A DNA stretch of 64,000 nt from Streptomyces zaomyceticus (GCF_014656215.1 NZ_BNBZ01000017.1:62001-126000), one strand, 5' to 3'. Shown: positions 50,831 through 59,888, counted from the stretch's first letter. The notes: generated from the letters alone by a model not told the origin. Numbers and translations are program-made.

Positions 50831-52366
50831 GGCGATGACGGGCACCTTCACCTCGTCGTCCGCGCCCTCGCCGGACCCGGCCACGACACCCATGTCCGGC
50901 TTGCCGGTGTTGATCAGGGTGAACGCGATCACGGCCGAGACGACCAGGATGCCGACGGCCCACCAGATGGCCGCCGTGTAGCCCTCGACCATGCCCTGGA
51001 GCTGGAGCAGCTTCTGCCCGGCCGGGGTGGTCGCGCCCGCCGCGTTGTCCGTCAGGTACGCGGTGGTCGCCGAGGCGGCGATCGTGTTCAGCAGGGCCGT
51101 ACCGATGGCGCCGCCGACCTGCTGCGAGGTGTTGACCATCGCGGAGGCCACACCGGCGTCCCGCGGGTCCACGCCGAGCGTCGCGAGCGACATGGCCGGC
51201 ATGAAGGCCGTACCCATGCCCAGACCCAGCAGCAGCTGCGCGGGCAGGATCAGACCGGCGTACGAGGTGCCGATCTCCAGCTGGGTGAGCAGCAGCATGC
51301 CGACACCGGCGGTCAGGAAGCCGGGGGCCATCAGCATGCGCGGCGGGACGCGGGTCATCAGCCGCGTACCGATCTGCGTCGAGCCGATGATCATGCCCGC
51401 GATCATCGGGAGGAACGCGAAGCCCGTCATGACCGGCGAGTAGCCCTTCACGACCTGCAGGTAGTAGGTCAGGAAGAGGAACAGGCCGAACATCGAGATG
51501 ACGGCGAGACCCAGCGACAGGTAGACACCGCCGCGGTTGCGGTCGGTCAGGACGCGCAGGGGCAGGAGCGGGGACTTCACCTTCGCCTCCGTGAGGACGA
51601 AGGCGAGGAGCAGCACCGCGGATCCGATGAAGAGGCCGATGGTGCCGGCGTCGCTCCAGCCCTCGGACTCGGCGCGGGTGAAGCCGTACACGAGGGCGAC
51701 CAGACCCAGGGTGGAGAGGATCACGCCGGGGATGTCGAGCGTGGAGCGGTTGCGGCCGCCCGCGGGCTCACGGATCACGAGGTACGCGCCAACGGCGGCG
51801 ACGATGGCGAACGGGATGTTGACGAAGAACGTCCAGCGCCAGTTCAGGTACTCGGTGAGGAAACCGCCGAGGATGAGACCCACGGCGCCGCCACCACCGG
51901 CGATCGCGCCGTAGATGCCGAAGGCCTTGGCGCGCTCCTTGCCGTCGGTGAAGGTCACGGCGAGCAGCGAGAGCGCGGCGGGCGCGAGCAGCGCGCCGAA
52001 GGCGCCCTGGAGCGCGCGGGCACCGAGCATCATGGCCTCGCCGGTCGCGGCCCCGCCGAGGGCGGAGGCGGCGGCGAAGCCGATCAGGCCGACGACGAAG
52101 GTGCGCTTACGGCCCCACAGGTCGGCGATGCGGCCGCCGAAGAGGAGCAGACCGCCGAAGGCGAGGGCGTAGGCGGTGATGACCCACTGCCGGTTGCCGT
52201 CCGAGATCCCGAGGTCCTGCTGGGCGGAGGGCAGGGCGATGTTCACGATCGTCGCGTCGAGCACGACCATCAGCTGGGCGAGGGCGATGAAGACGAGCGC
52301 TTTCCAGCGGCCCGGGTCGGCGTGGGTCACGGTGTGGTCGGGAACTTTGGGCATGGGGGTAGCCAC
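50825..52366 (-). CDS. DHA2-family MFS drug exporter
   Basis: A 513-residue, 14-helix exporter: LAQLMVVLDATIVNIALPSA (motif D1), GGRIADLWGRKRTFVVG (motif A), FFVNIPFAIVAAVGAYLV. It follows the TetR gene on the same strand with a 68-bp gap, so one operon is likely, with TetR as its repressor. The gap includes ACGTACTGG and GGACGTATGCGT, which may be part of an operator but are not clean dyads. Its stop lies in the tandem 18-bp repeat. Confidence 0.92.
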   Translation of the reverse strand: MATPMPKVPDHTVTHADPGRWKALVFIALAQLMVVLDATIVNIALPSAQQDLGISDGNRQWVITAYALAFGGLLLFGGRIADLWGRKRTFVVGLIGFAAASALGGAATGEAMMLGARALQGAFGALLAPAALSLLAVTFTDGKERAKAFGIYGAIAGGGGAVGLILGGFLTEYLNWRWTFFVNIPFAIVAAVGAYLVIREPAGGRNRSTLDIPGVILSTLGLVALVYGFTRAESEGWSDAGTIGLFIGSAVLLLAFVLTEAKVKSPLLPLRVLTDRNRGGVYLSLGLAVISMFGLFLFLTYYLQVVKGYSPVMTGFAFLPMIAGMIIGSTQIGTRLMTRVPPRMLMAPGFLTAGVGMLLLTQLEIGTSYAGLILPAQLLLGLGMGTAFMPAMSLATLGVDPRDAGVASAMVNTSQQVGGAIGTALLNTIAASATTAYLTDNAAGATTPAGQKLLQLQGMVEGYTAAIWWAVGILVVSAVIAFTLINTGKPDMGVVAGSGEGADDEVKVPVIAH

Positions 52367-52434
52367 CTCTTGGCACGTACTGGCGAAAAAAGGACGTATG
52401 CGTAAGTCGAAACGGGCGGAGCGCTAGGAGGCCG

Positions 52435-53109
52435 TCACGGCGTCCGCGGCGAGCAGGAGTCGCGCCTCAGGTCCTCCAGGGTCACGGCCGCCCCGGGCAG
52501 CTCGGAGCGCGCGGGCGCTTCCAGGCCGTCGAGGAACAGCTGCAGATGGCGATGGACGAACTGGTCGAAGCCGGCGCCGCAGGCCGTTCCCGGCAGCGGG
52601 CGGGTCAGCTGGGAGACCGCGACCATCAGGTCCCCGACACCGACGTCGGCGCGGAGCCGGCCGGCTTGCTGGGCGCGGTCGACGAGCGACTGGACGGCTT
52701 CCTCCAGGCGTTCGCGCTCGACCGTCAGGTCGGGATGGTCCTTGTCGAAGGCGCCGTCGAGCATCGGGCACAGGGCGCCGATGCGCTCGTCGGCGGCGGC
52801 GTGGGTGAACCGCCGGAGGCCGGCGAAGACGTCGTCCTCCTCGGCGGCCCGTTCGGCGAGCTCGGTGACGCGGGCCATGATCGAGAGCACGACCTCGCGG
52901 ACGAGGTCGTTGCGCTCGGGGAAGTTCCGGTAGAGCGTGGCGTTCCCGACGCCGGCCCGGCGCGCGACCTCGTCGTACGGCACCTGGGGGCCGAACTCGA
53001 CGAACATCTCGCGGGCGGCCGACACGATCCGCTCGCGGTTGCGCAGGGCGTCGGCGCGTGGCCGGGGTACGCGGCGGGCGGGCGCGGTGTCGGCGGCGGC
53101 ACTGGTCAC
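52435..53109 (-). CDS. TetR-family transcriptional regulator
   Basis: A 224-residue TetR protein. The N-terminal helix-turn-helix is RERIVSAAREMFVEFGPQV, YDEVARRAGVGNATLYRNFP; the remainder is the helical ligand-binding domain. It is followed by a DHA2 exporter gene on the same strand, so it probably responds to the exported compound. The upstream 400 bp have two sets of short tandem repeats containing ACTCGGT. Confidence 0.92.
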   Translation of the reverse strand: MTSAAADTAPARRVPRPRADALRNRERIVSAAREMFVEFGPQVPYDEVARRAGVGNATLYRNFPERNDLVREVVLSIMARVTELAERAAEEDDVFAGLRRFTHAAADERIGALCPMLDGAFDKDHPDLTVERERLEEAVQSLVDRAQQAGRLRADVGVGDLMVAVSQLTRPLPGTACGAGFDQFVHRHLQLFLDGLEAPARSELPGAAVTLEDLRRDSCSPRTP

Positions 53110-53135
53110 GCCACGACCTCCTCACATCACTCGGG

Positions 53136-53290
53136 ACTCAGGACTCGGTACTCAGGACTCGGTACTCAGGACTCGGTACTCGGTAACTCGGTGCGAGCCC
53201 GGAGGACACTCCTCCGGGGGTAATCCGGGTGTCCGGCGTATCCGGCCCCCGAGGTATCCGAGGTATCCGGGGTATCCGGGGTATCCGGGG
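53136..53290. repeat. 14-bp and 10-bp tandem repeats in the TetR-M6 intergenic region
   Basis: Three copies of ACTCAGGACTCGGT (53136-53177) are followed by ACTCGGT and AACTCGGT. A hairpin CCCGGAGGA-CAC-TCCTCCGGG is at 53198-53218. Four copies of a 10-bp GGTATCCGGG-type unit cover about 53250-53290. The rest of the 410-bp gap (53110-53519) holds a CGGGGAC-TGG-GTCCCCG hairpin (53325-53341) and the promoter of the metalloprotease. No gene. Repeats next to the TetR start could be operator arrays. Confidence 0.8.
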
Positions 53291-53519
53291 AAGGACTCCC
53301 CACTTCGCTCAACACAGTCCTAAACGGGGACTGGGTCCCCGGTTATTTCCCGCCGCGTTCGTGACCTGGGTCACATCTCCACCCCCGGTCGGAATACCCA
53401 CGATCGGGCCACCCGGCGCGCGCGCCGGTACCTCCCGTCACAGGCTGATCGCACAGCGCGGCCCCGCGACCACCGAAGGGGCCGCGCCGCCGACCTGCCC
53501 CCACCGGAGAGGCGTCCGT

Positions 53520-54791
53520 ATGCAGCACCCCCGCCGACGGATACGCAGACCCTTCGCCCTGGCCGCGACCACGGCGCTCTCCCTCACGCTGCTCGCCTCC
53601 GCGAGCACCACCCTCCCCGGTCCCGCCCCGGCCTCGGCGGGCCCCGTGGCCGCCGCCCCGGGCGGCGCCCAGCTGGGGCCGTGTCGCATCGCCACCACGA
53701 TGGGCGTGCAGATGTCGGAGGGGCTGCCCACCGCCCCCGGATACGTCCGCTCCACGGGCCAGGTCAGGGCCCTCAACCTGATGATCGACTTCCCCGACGC
53801 CATCGGCGACGGCACGGCGATGGGCCGCTTCCGCGAGTTCTTCCCGCAGACCGCCGACTGGTTCCGCATCAGCTCGTACGGGCGACTGGACTACCAGGCC
53901 CAGGCGCCGATACCGGACTGGCTGCGGATGCCCCAGGCGTTCTCGGCGTACGGGATCGAACGCGGCTCACCGTACGAACCGGGCTACCGCTCCCTCGTCC
54001 AGGACATCGTCAAAGCGGCCGACCCCCAGGTGGACTTCAGCGCGTACGACCTGGTCAACGTCCTGGTCACGCCGAACGCCGGGCCCTCCGCCCTCGACAC
54101 CGTCCTGTCCGTGACCTTCTCCGGCAACGACGAGGCCCCCTACGCGGACGGCGTGCCGCTCGCCAACACGTCCTTCGTCTACAGCCGCCAGGACGACGGC
54201 TCCGGCAGCTTCGCCGAGACCGGCTACCGGGTCCTGCCGCACGAGAACGGGCACGTCTTCGGCCTCCCCGACCTGTACACCTCGGACGGCGGCGGCACCG
54301 TCGGGCACTGGGACATCATGTCCGAGGACTGGGGTGCCAACAACGACCTGCTCGGCTGGCACAAGTGGAAGCTGGGCTGGCTCGACAACGACCAGATCGG
54401 CTGCGCGTCCGACCCCGGCACCGGCGACTACACCCTCACTCCGCTCGCGACCACCGGCGGCCCCAAGCTCGCGTTCGTCCCGCTCTCCGGCACCTCCGGA
54501 TACGCGGTCGAGGTCCGCAGCAAGGACGGCAACGACGAGGCGGTCTGCGAGCAGGGCGTCCTGGTCTACCGGGTGGAGTCCGACGTGGACACCGGCCACG
54601 GCCCCGTGACCGTGTCCGACAGCGAGCACGCGAGCGGCGGCTGCACCCGGCGCGCCAACGTCCACGCGGAACTGTCGGACGCCCCGTACCGCCCCGGAGA
54701 GACGTTCACGGACCGCGCCAACGGCATCCGGATCAGCGTCCTCGACGAGGACGCCGACGGCACGTACCGGGTCCGGATCACCCGCGACTGA
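53520..54791 (+). CDS. Secreted M6-like metalloprotease
   Basis: 423 residues. An Arg-rich N-terminus, a hydrophobic stretch (FALAATTALSLTLLASAS) and an AxA site (PASAG) form a Sec signal peptide. The zinc motif is HENGHVFGLPDLY (HExxHxxGxxD), as in M6 immune-inhibitor-type proteases, followed by HWDIMSEDWGANN with the Met-turn. LVYRVESDVDTG and the last 70 residues look like a beta domain. ATG 53520 follows GAGG. Convergent with, and overlapping by 14 bp, the acyl-CoA ligase. Confidence 0.92.
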   Translation: MQHPRRRIRRPFALAATTALSLTLLASASTTLPGPAPASAGPVAAAPGGAQLGPCRIATTMGVQMSEGLPTAPGYVRSTGQVRALNLMIDFPDAIGDGTAMGRFREFFPQTADWFRISSYGRLDYQAQAPIPDWLRMPQAFSAYGIERGSPYEPGYRSLVQDIVKAADPQVDFSAYDLVNVLVTPNAGPSALDTVLSVTFSGNDEAPYADGVPLANTSFVYSRQDDGSGSFAETGYRVLPHENGHVFGLPDLYTSDGGGTVGHWDIMSEDWGANNDLLGWHKWKLGWLDNDQIGCASDPGTGDYTLTPLATTGGPKLAFVPLSGTSGYAVEVRSKDGNDEAVCEQGVLVYRVESDVDTGHGPVTVSDSEHASGGCTRRANVHAELSDAPYRPGETFTDRANGIRISVLDEDADGTYRVRITRD

Positions 54792-56427
54792 GCAACTCGC
54801 CCCGCAACTCCCGCTTGAGGATCTTCCCGGTCGGGTTCCGGGGCAGTTCCTCCTCCCGTACGAGGACGTGTGCGGGCACCTTGAAGGCGGCGAGGCGGGC
54901 GCCGACGTGCGCGCGGAGCTCCTCGGTCCCGGCGGCGGCGCCCGGCCGCAGCCGGACGACGGCCGCGACCTCCTCGCCCAGGAGCGGGTGCGGCACGCCG
55001 AGAACGGCCGCGTCGACCACGTCGGGGTGCTGATGCAGCACGCCCTCCACCTCGACGCAGTACACGTTCTCGCCGCCCCGGATCACCATGTCGGTGAGCC
55101 GGTCGACGATGCTGACCCGCCCCTCCGCGTCCACCCGCGCGAGGTCCCCGGTCCTGAACCACCCGTCCTCGCCGAAGGCGGCACGGGTCGCCTCCTCGTC
55201 CCCCCAATAGCCCCGGACCAGGGCCTGCCCGCGCAGCCACAGCTCGCCGACGCCCTCGGTGTCGGGCCGGTCGATCCGCACCTCGGTCGTGGGCGAGGGC
55301 CGGCCGACGCTCCCGGGGTGGGCGCGGTACTCGGCGCCGACGTTCGACAGGACTCCGCCGCTGGTCTCGGTCAGCCCGTAGCCGTTGCGGGGCTCCAGCC
55401 GCTCCCCGTACCCGGCGGTGATCCCGTCGACGATCCCCGGCGGAGCGGCGGCGCCACCGGTGCTGAGCAGGGTGAGGCTGTCCAGACCGTCGCCGGTGGA
55501 ACGGGCGAGGTCGAGCAGTTGGAGGGCGGTGGTGGGCACACCCGCGTAGTGGGTGACGCGGTGCTCCCGGATGAGTTCGAGCGCCCGGCCGGCGTCCCAC
55601 TTCCGCATCGTCACCAGGGTGCCGCCGGCCGCCATCACACCGTAGAAGGAGGTGAACGCGGCCACGTGGAAGAAGGGGAACGTGGTCAGCGACACGGGCG
55701 CGGGCCCGGTCCCGGGCACGTCGCCGCGCGCGAGGGCCGCGGCGGCGGCGAAGTACCGGGGGTTCATGGCGGCCCCGGCCTGGGCGAGCTGGGTGGCGAC
55801 GGCGCCCTTGGGCCGCCCGGTGGTGCCGGAGGTGTAGATGATCGTGGCGTCGTGCTCGGGCAGGACGTCGACGACGGGCGGCCCGAGGAAGGGATCGGTG
55901 TCGGGGACGTATGTCACGAAGCCGTCCGCCGGAACACTCCCGAGCCGCTGCCCGTGGACGTCCTCGGGCCCGTCCGGGAAGACGATCCCGGGCACCCCGT
56001 TCCGGTCGGCCCACGCCCGCACCCGCCCGGCCCGCTCCCCGTCCACGAGCAACACGCCCGGCGTGCAGTCGCCGAGCGCGTACGCGAACTCGTCCTCGGT
56101 CCACCAGGCGTTGAGGGGGACGGCGACGAGGCCCGCCAGCTGCGCGGCCCAGAACGCGACCTGCCACTCGGGCCGGTTCCGCATGGCCACCACGGCCCGG
56201 TCCCCCGACCGCAGTCCGTACTCGCCGACCAGTCGGCGCGCGAGCCCGCACGCCTCGTCGAAGAACTCCCGGTACGTCGTCCGCGTGTCCTCGGAGACCA
56301 GGAACACCTGGTCCCCGTACCCCCAGACGACCTCCACGAACTCCCGCAGGGTCCGCGGCCCGGAGGCGTACACCCCCTCGCTCACCGCGAAGGGAGCGCC
56401 GGGCGCGGTCAGCCGCGCTTCCACCAC
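54778..56427 (-). CDS. AMP-dependent acyl-CoA synthetase/ligase
   Basis: A 549-residue ANL-family enzyme. Core motifs: ATIIYTSGTTGRPKGAV (A3), NGYGLTETSGG (A5), GELWLRGQALVRGYW, DGWFRTGDLARVDAEG (A7), and NPTGKILKREL (A10 Lys). It activates a carboxylic acid as AMP ester and loads CoA. The acid is not predictable; FHVAAFTSFYGVMAAGGTLV resembles medium/long-chain ligases. GTG 56427 has AGGAGG 5 bases upstream. Its 3' end overlaps the protease gene tail to tail. Confidence 0.93.
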   Translation of the reverse strand: MVEARLTAPGAPFAVSEGVYASGPRTLREFVEVVWGYGDQVFLVSEDTRTTYREFFDEACGLARRLVGEYGLRSGDRAVVAMRNRPEWQVAFWAAQLAGLVAVPLNAWWTEDEFAYALGDCTPGVLLVDGERAGRVRAWADRNGVPGIVFPDGPEDVHGQRLGSVPADGFVTYVPDTDPFLGPPVVDVLPEHDATIIYTSGTTGRPKGAVATQLAQAGAAMNPRYFAAAAALARGDVPGTGPAPVSLTTFPFFHVAAFTSFYGVMAAGGTLVTMRKWDAGRALELIREHRVTHYAGVPTTALQLLDLARSTGDGLDSLTLLSTGGAAAPPGIVDGITAGYGERLEPRNGYGLTETSGGVLSNVGAEYRAHPGSVGRPSPTTEVRIDRPDTEGVGELWLRGQALVRGYWGDEEATRAAFGEDGWFRTGDLARVDAEGRVSIVDRLTDMVIRGGENVYCVEVEGVLHQHPDVVDAAVLGVPHPLLGEEVAAVVRLRPGAAAGTEELRAHVGARLAAFKVPAHVLVREEELPRNPTGKILKRELRGELLSRG

Positions 56428-56540
56428 GAGGACCTCCTCAAGCGCCTGCCCACCTGCGCCGCGACGCTATGCGCCGCCCCTCACCGGGTCAACCCCGGGT
56501 GGGCTCCGTCACGTCGGGGGCCGCGCCACCACCCGCCCGA

Positions 56541-57020
56541 TCAGGCCCTCCTCCCGGTGAACGCGCGTCGCCGCGCGCGATTCAGCAGGCCGGAGGCCGC
56601 GGCGCCGCCGAGCGCGAGCAGCAGCAGAACGGCGAGGGCCGGGTTGATGTAGTCGGGGATGAGGACGTCGTAGTCGTGGCCGTTCGACGTCTCGCAGACG
56701 AGGCGGAGCGGGACGAAGTCCCCTCGGAGGCCGACGAGTCCGGGCACGTCGGCGGGGCGCCGCGCCGCGCACTCCTCGGCCTGTTCCTGCTCCTCGGTGA
56801 GGAGGACGTGGAGGAGCCCCCACAGATAGAGGACGGCTCCGGCGGCGACCGCGGCCAGGGAGACGTCCCGGCAGACGCGGGACGGGGTGTACCGGCGGAG
56901 GGTCCCCGGGGAGAGCCGTGAGCCCAGGTACACGGTGAGCGCCATGAGGATCGTCGAACCGGCGAACAGGCCGACGAAGAGCCCGCCGACGTCGTGCCCC
57001 TGCCAGGGGTCGGAAGCCAT
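56541..57020 (-). CDS. Membrane protein of unknown function, about three helices
   Basis: 159 residues. Helices: GGLFVGLFAGSTILMALTVYL, VSLAAVAAGAVLYLWGLLHV, PALAVLLLLALGGAAASGLL. An extracytoplasmic loop of about 60 residues has two Cys (EECAARR, LVCETSN) that may pair. A small ORF lies 18 bp upstream. No family recognised. Confidence 0.75.
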   Translation of the reverse strand: MASDPWQGHDVGGLFVGLFAGSTILMALTVYLGSRLSPGTLRRYTPSRVCRDVSLAAVAAGAVLYLWGLLHVLLTEEQEQAEECAARRPADVPGLVGLRGDFVPLRLVCETSNGHDYDVLIPDYINPALAVLLLLALGGAAASGLLNRARRRAFTGRRA

Positions 57021-57038
57021 GACCACGACCACGGCCCC

Positions 57039-57176
57039 TCAGGCTCCGCGGACGGCGCGGCCGCACGCCCCGGGTAACGGCCGGCCGGGGACCGGACCTC
57101 CCACGTGATCCTCTGAGGCGCCACGGCCCTCTCGCGGAGCCGGCGGGCCGGACTCCGTCGTCGTCTCGCAGGTCAT
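57039..57176 (-). CDS. Possible small protein upstream of the membrane-protein gene
   Basis: 45 codons, MTCETTTESGPPAPREG to the stop at 57039. The ATG at 57176 has a strong GGAAGGAAA ribosome-binding site, and the stop is 18 bp before the next start, so it may be a leader or a coupled small protein. Composition is not distinctive and no family is known. Confidence 0.35.
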   Translation of the reverse strand: MTCETTTESGPPAPREGRGASEDHVGGPVPGRPLPGACGRAVRGA

Positions 57177-57402
57177 CGCTTTCCTTCCCTCGCGGTCGGA
57201 GCCGGTGTCGGTGACACCCGAGGAAACGGCCGTGGATCCCCCGACCCACTCCGACTCGCCCCAACCCACCCCACCCCAAGGGCCCTTGAGGGCCCCACCG
57301 GGAACCTAGGCCATCCGGCGGGCGCGAGAAAGATCTCTGGCGGCAGGGGGATGCGGGGGCCACCGGGATCGCGGACGCCGGGCCACTCGGATCGCGGACG
57401 CC

Positions 57403-57508
57403 GGGGCACCGGGGCACCGGGGCACCGGGGCACCGGGGCACCGGGATCAGCCGGCCACCGGGCCACCGGGCCACCGGGCCACCGGGCCACCGGGCCACCG
57501 GGCCACCG
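57403..57508. repeat. Two blocks of 8-bp tandem repeats
   Basis: GGGGCACC five times (57403-57442) and GGCCACCG seven times (57453-57508), each followed by the same GGATCAGCCGGCCAC block. The gap 57177-57575 otherwise has no gene. The repeats sit just upstream of the TGGCGCCA array. Confidence 0.9.
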
Positions 57509-57575
57509 GGATCAGCCGGCCACTTGCCGCACGCACCGACGCGGGGCAGCACGACGTGGCGCCGCCCAGCCCCCC

Positions 57576-57656
57576 ATGGCACTCCATGGCGCCACATGGC
57601 GCACGATGGCGCAATGTGGCGCCAGATGACTTGCAATGGCGCCATGATGGTGCCAC
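57576..57656. promoter_or_regulatory. Helically phased TGGCGCCA operator array in front of the RHH gene
   Basis: In a 10-bp register from 57576 the sequence reads ATGGCACTCC, ATGGCGCCAC, ATGGCGCACG, ATGGCGCAAT, GTGGCGCCAG, ATGACTTGCA, ATGGCGCCAT, then one base on ATGGTGCCAC. Exact TGGCGCCA starts at 57587, 57617 and 57637; a further TGGCGCC is at 57557. The array ends 9 bp before the RHH ATG, so it must cover the promoter. Confidence 0.85.
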
Positions 57657-57665
57657 TATTGCGTC

Positions 57666-58202
57666 ATGGACCTCACCCCGTACGTAGACAACCTCCGCCA
57701 CGAGCTCGGTGTGGCCGCCCAGGCGGGCGGGGACGAAGCCCGCGCCCTGGCCGACCGGCTCACCGGTCAGCTCGAGTCGGCCGCCCGTCTGACGCTGCTC
57801 AACGCCCTGTCGGACGCGATGGACGAGGTCACCCGTGACCTGGCGCCCGGCTCGGTCGACCTGCGGCTGCGCGGTCTGAACCCGGAGTTCGTGGTGACGC
57901 CACCGCCCACCGCCGACCTCTTCGACGAGGCCGACACCACGGTCCAGGCCCCGCCGCCCCCGCCGGTACCCCTCGTCGAGGGCGAGGAGGGCGGCGCCAC
58001 CTCGCGCATCAACTTCCGTCCGCCGGCCCAGCTCAAGATCCGGGTCGAGGAGGCCGCGAGCCGCGAGGGCCTCTCGGTCAACGCCTGGCTGGTCCGAGCC
58101 GTGGCCGCCGCCCTGGAACCCGGCACGGCGGGCCGTACCCGGAAGGGCACGACGGGCCCGGGCTCCTCCGTCGGACAGGGCTTCACGGGCTGGGTCCGCT
58201 AG
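57666..58202 (+). CDS. Ribbon-helix-helix (HicB/CopG-like) DNA-binding protein
   Basis: 178 residues. The N-terminal 75 residues are helical (DLTPYVDNLRHELGVAAQAG), then a Pro-rich linker, then a ribbon-helix-helix domain: beta strand SRINFRPPAQ, helix LKIRVEEAASREG, turn and helix LSVNAWLVRAVAAALE. The domain is that of HicB-type antitoxins, but no HicA-like toxin ORF is adjacent. RHH proteins bind tandem operators cooperatively, and the gene is preceded by a phased array of TGGCGCCA units, so autoregulation is likely. No ribosome-binding site precedes the ATG; the mRNA may be leaderless. DUF4097 follows on the same strand. Confidence 0.85.
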   Translation: MDLTPYVDNLRHELGVAAQAGGDEARALADRLTGQLESAARLTLLNALSDAMDEVTRDLAPGSVDLRLRGLNPEFVVTPPPTADLFDEADTTVQAPPPPPVPLVEGEEGGATSRINFRPPAQLKIRVEEAASREGLSVNAWLVRAVAAALEPGTAGRTRKGTTGPGSSVGQGFTGWVR

Positions 58203-58321
58203 CGGCAGCCGAACGCGGCCACCGTCACACCGGGACGGGTCCACCTCACCCCGTATCCCACCGTCGTATCAAGGCACTTCACCCGAGCACACACTCCACC
58301 GAGCCAGAGGACGGCACAGCC

Positions 58322-59158
58322 ATGCCTACTTTCGAAACCCCCGAGCCCCTCTCCGCCACCGTCGAGATCGAGATGGGGCGGGCCCGGATCATCGCCGGAA
58401 AGCGCACCGACACCGTGGTCGAGGTGGCGCCCAGCGACCCCGGCGACAAGCTGGACGTGCAGGCCGCCGCGGACACCAAGGTCACCTGCGCGGGCGGCAA
58501 GCTGCTGGTCAAGGGCCCCAAGAAGCGCTCGCTGTTCGGCAAGATCGGCTCGGTCGACGTGACCGTCGAACTCCCCGCCGGCTCGGAGCTGACCGGAAGC
58601 ACCGGCCTCGGCGAGCTGATCGGCGAGGGACGGTTCGGCGACTGCCGCCTCACGACCGCCGCCGGGGACATCCAGCTGGACGAGGCCGCGACCGTACGGC
58701 TGAAGACCACGCACGGCGACGTCGTCGTGGACCGTACGACGGGCGAGACCGAGATCCAGGGGTCGGGCCGGGTACGCGTCGGCCGGATCGAAGGATCCGC
58801 GACCATCAAGAACCTCAACGGCGAGACCGTCATCGGCGAGGTCGGCGGGGAGCTGCGGGTGAACTCGTCCAACGGGCCGATCAGCGTCCTGCGCGCCCAG
58901 TCCTCGGTCACCGCCAAGACCTCCAGCGGCAGCATCCGCCTCGACGAGGTCGTACGCGGCCGGATCACCCTGGATTCCTCCGCCGGAGGCCTGGAGATCG
59001 GCATCGCCGAGGGTACGGCGGCCTGGCTCGACGTCCGGTCGACGGCCGGCCGCGTACGCAACGAGCTGGGGACGGCGGACGGCCCGGGGCAGTCCGAGGA
59101 GACGGTCGAGGTCCGGGGCCGTACGAGCGTCGGCGACATCGTCATCCGCCGCGCGTAG
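58322..59158 (+). CDS. DUF4097 beta-repeat protein
   Basis: A 278-residue protein made mostly of short beta-strands that repeat every 18-22 residues (RLTTAAGDIQLDEAATVRLK, TTHGDVVVDRTTGETEIQG, LNGETVIGEVGGELRVNSS, TSSGSIRLDEVVRGRITLDS), the right-handed beta-helix pattern of DUF4097. No signal peptide or membrane helix, so cytoplasmic, unlike many DUF4097 proteins. Role unknown. ATG 58322 follows GAGGACGG; 119 bp after the RHH gene with no array between, so it probably shares its transcript. Confidence 0.88.
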   Translation: MPTFETPEPLSATVEIEMGRARIIAGKRTDTVVEVAPSDPGDKLDVQAAADTKVTCAGGKLLVKGPKKRSLFGKIGSVDVTVELPAGSELTGSTGLGELIGEGRFGDCRLTTAAGDIQLDEAATVRLKTTHGDVVVDRTTGETEIQGSGRVRVGRIEGSATIKNLNGETVIGEVGGELRVNSSNGPISVLRAQSSVTAKTSSGSIRLDEVVRGRITLDSSAGGLEIGIAEGTAAWLDVRSTAGRVRNELGTADGPGQSEETVEVRGRTSVGDIVIRRA

Positions 59159-59206
59159 ACGGAACGTCACGGCGCACGACCCGCACGACGCATCGCATCG
59201 CATCGC

Positions 59207-59226
59207 ATGGCAACGCATGGCAACGC
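59207..59226. repeat. Two 10-bp ATGGCAACGC units before the GtrA-like gene
   Basis: ATGGCAACGC occurs twice in tandem, after GCATC repeats. The 10-bp period and ATGGC half recall the TGGCGCCA arrays but lack the second half-site, so this may be chance or a decayed array. Confidence 0.45.
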
Positions 59227-59247
59227 ATCAAGGGGAGGGAGAGCCCG

Positions 59248-59871
59248 ATGGACCGCGCATTACACACCAGCACCCGCGAACCCCGCGAGACCCGCGCCAC
59301 CCCAGGCTCCCCCAGCACCCCCAACTCCCCCGGCTCACCAGGCTCCCCCAGCACCCCCAACTCCCCCGGCTCACCTGACACGCCCGGCGCCGTCAGCTCC
59401 TTCGTCCGCTTCGTGATCCTCGGCGGCGGAGTGGGCCTCGCTTCCAGCGCGGCCGTCGCCCTGCTCGCGGCCTTCCTGCCGTTCGCCCTGGCCAACGCGC
59501 TGATCGCCGTGGTCTCAACGGTCCTCGCGACCGAGTTGCACGCCCGGTTCACCTTCGCGTCGGAGCAGCGACCCGCCGGGCGCGGCCTGCTCCGCTGCGG
59601 ACTCCGCCACCACCTGCAGTCCGCCGGGACGGCCACGGCCGCCTTCGCCGTGACCACCCTCGCGGTGCTCGTCCTGCACGCGTTCGACAGCACTCCCGGT
59701 CTCGCCGTCGAGCAGACCGTGTACCTCTCGGCCTCGGCCCTCGCCGGCATCGGCCGCTTCCTGGCACTGCGCCTGTACGTCTTCGCCACCGGCCGCAAGC
59801 GGCCCGCCCCGGTCACCGTCGCCCTGCCGACGTCGCCGACCCGCCGGGACCTGCTCACCACCGCGTCCTGA
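59248..59871 (+). CDS. GtrA-like membrane protein
   Basis: 207 residues. After a 48-residue low-complexity start with two copies of GSPSTPNSPGSP, from a perfect 36-bp DNA repeat (59304-59339 and 59340-59375), come four membrane helices beginning FVRFVILGGGVGLASSAAVA. LATELHARFTFASE is typical of GtrA, thought to flip polyprenyl-linked sugars. No glycosyltransferase lies next to it. GGAGGGAG precedes ATG 59248. Confidence 0.83.
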   Translation: MDRALHTSTREPRETRATPGSPSTPNSPGSPGSPSTPNSPGSPDTPGAVSSFVRFVILGGGVGLASSAAVALLAAFLPFALANALIAVVSTVLATELHARFTFASEQRPAGRGLLRCGLRHHLQSAGTATAAFAVTTLAVLVLHAFDSTPGLAVEQTVYLSASALAGIGRFLALRLYVFATGRKRPAPVTVALPTSPTRRDLLTTAS

Positions 59872-59888
59872 ACCGAGCCCCGGGGACT

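Noticed and set aside
58203..58321. HicA-like toxin partner for the RHH protein
   Set aside because: The 119 bp after the RHH gene have no ORF, and DUF4097 downstream is not toxin-like. The protein is better seen as a regulator.
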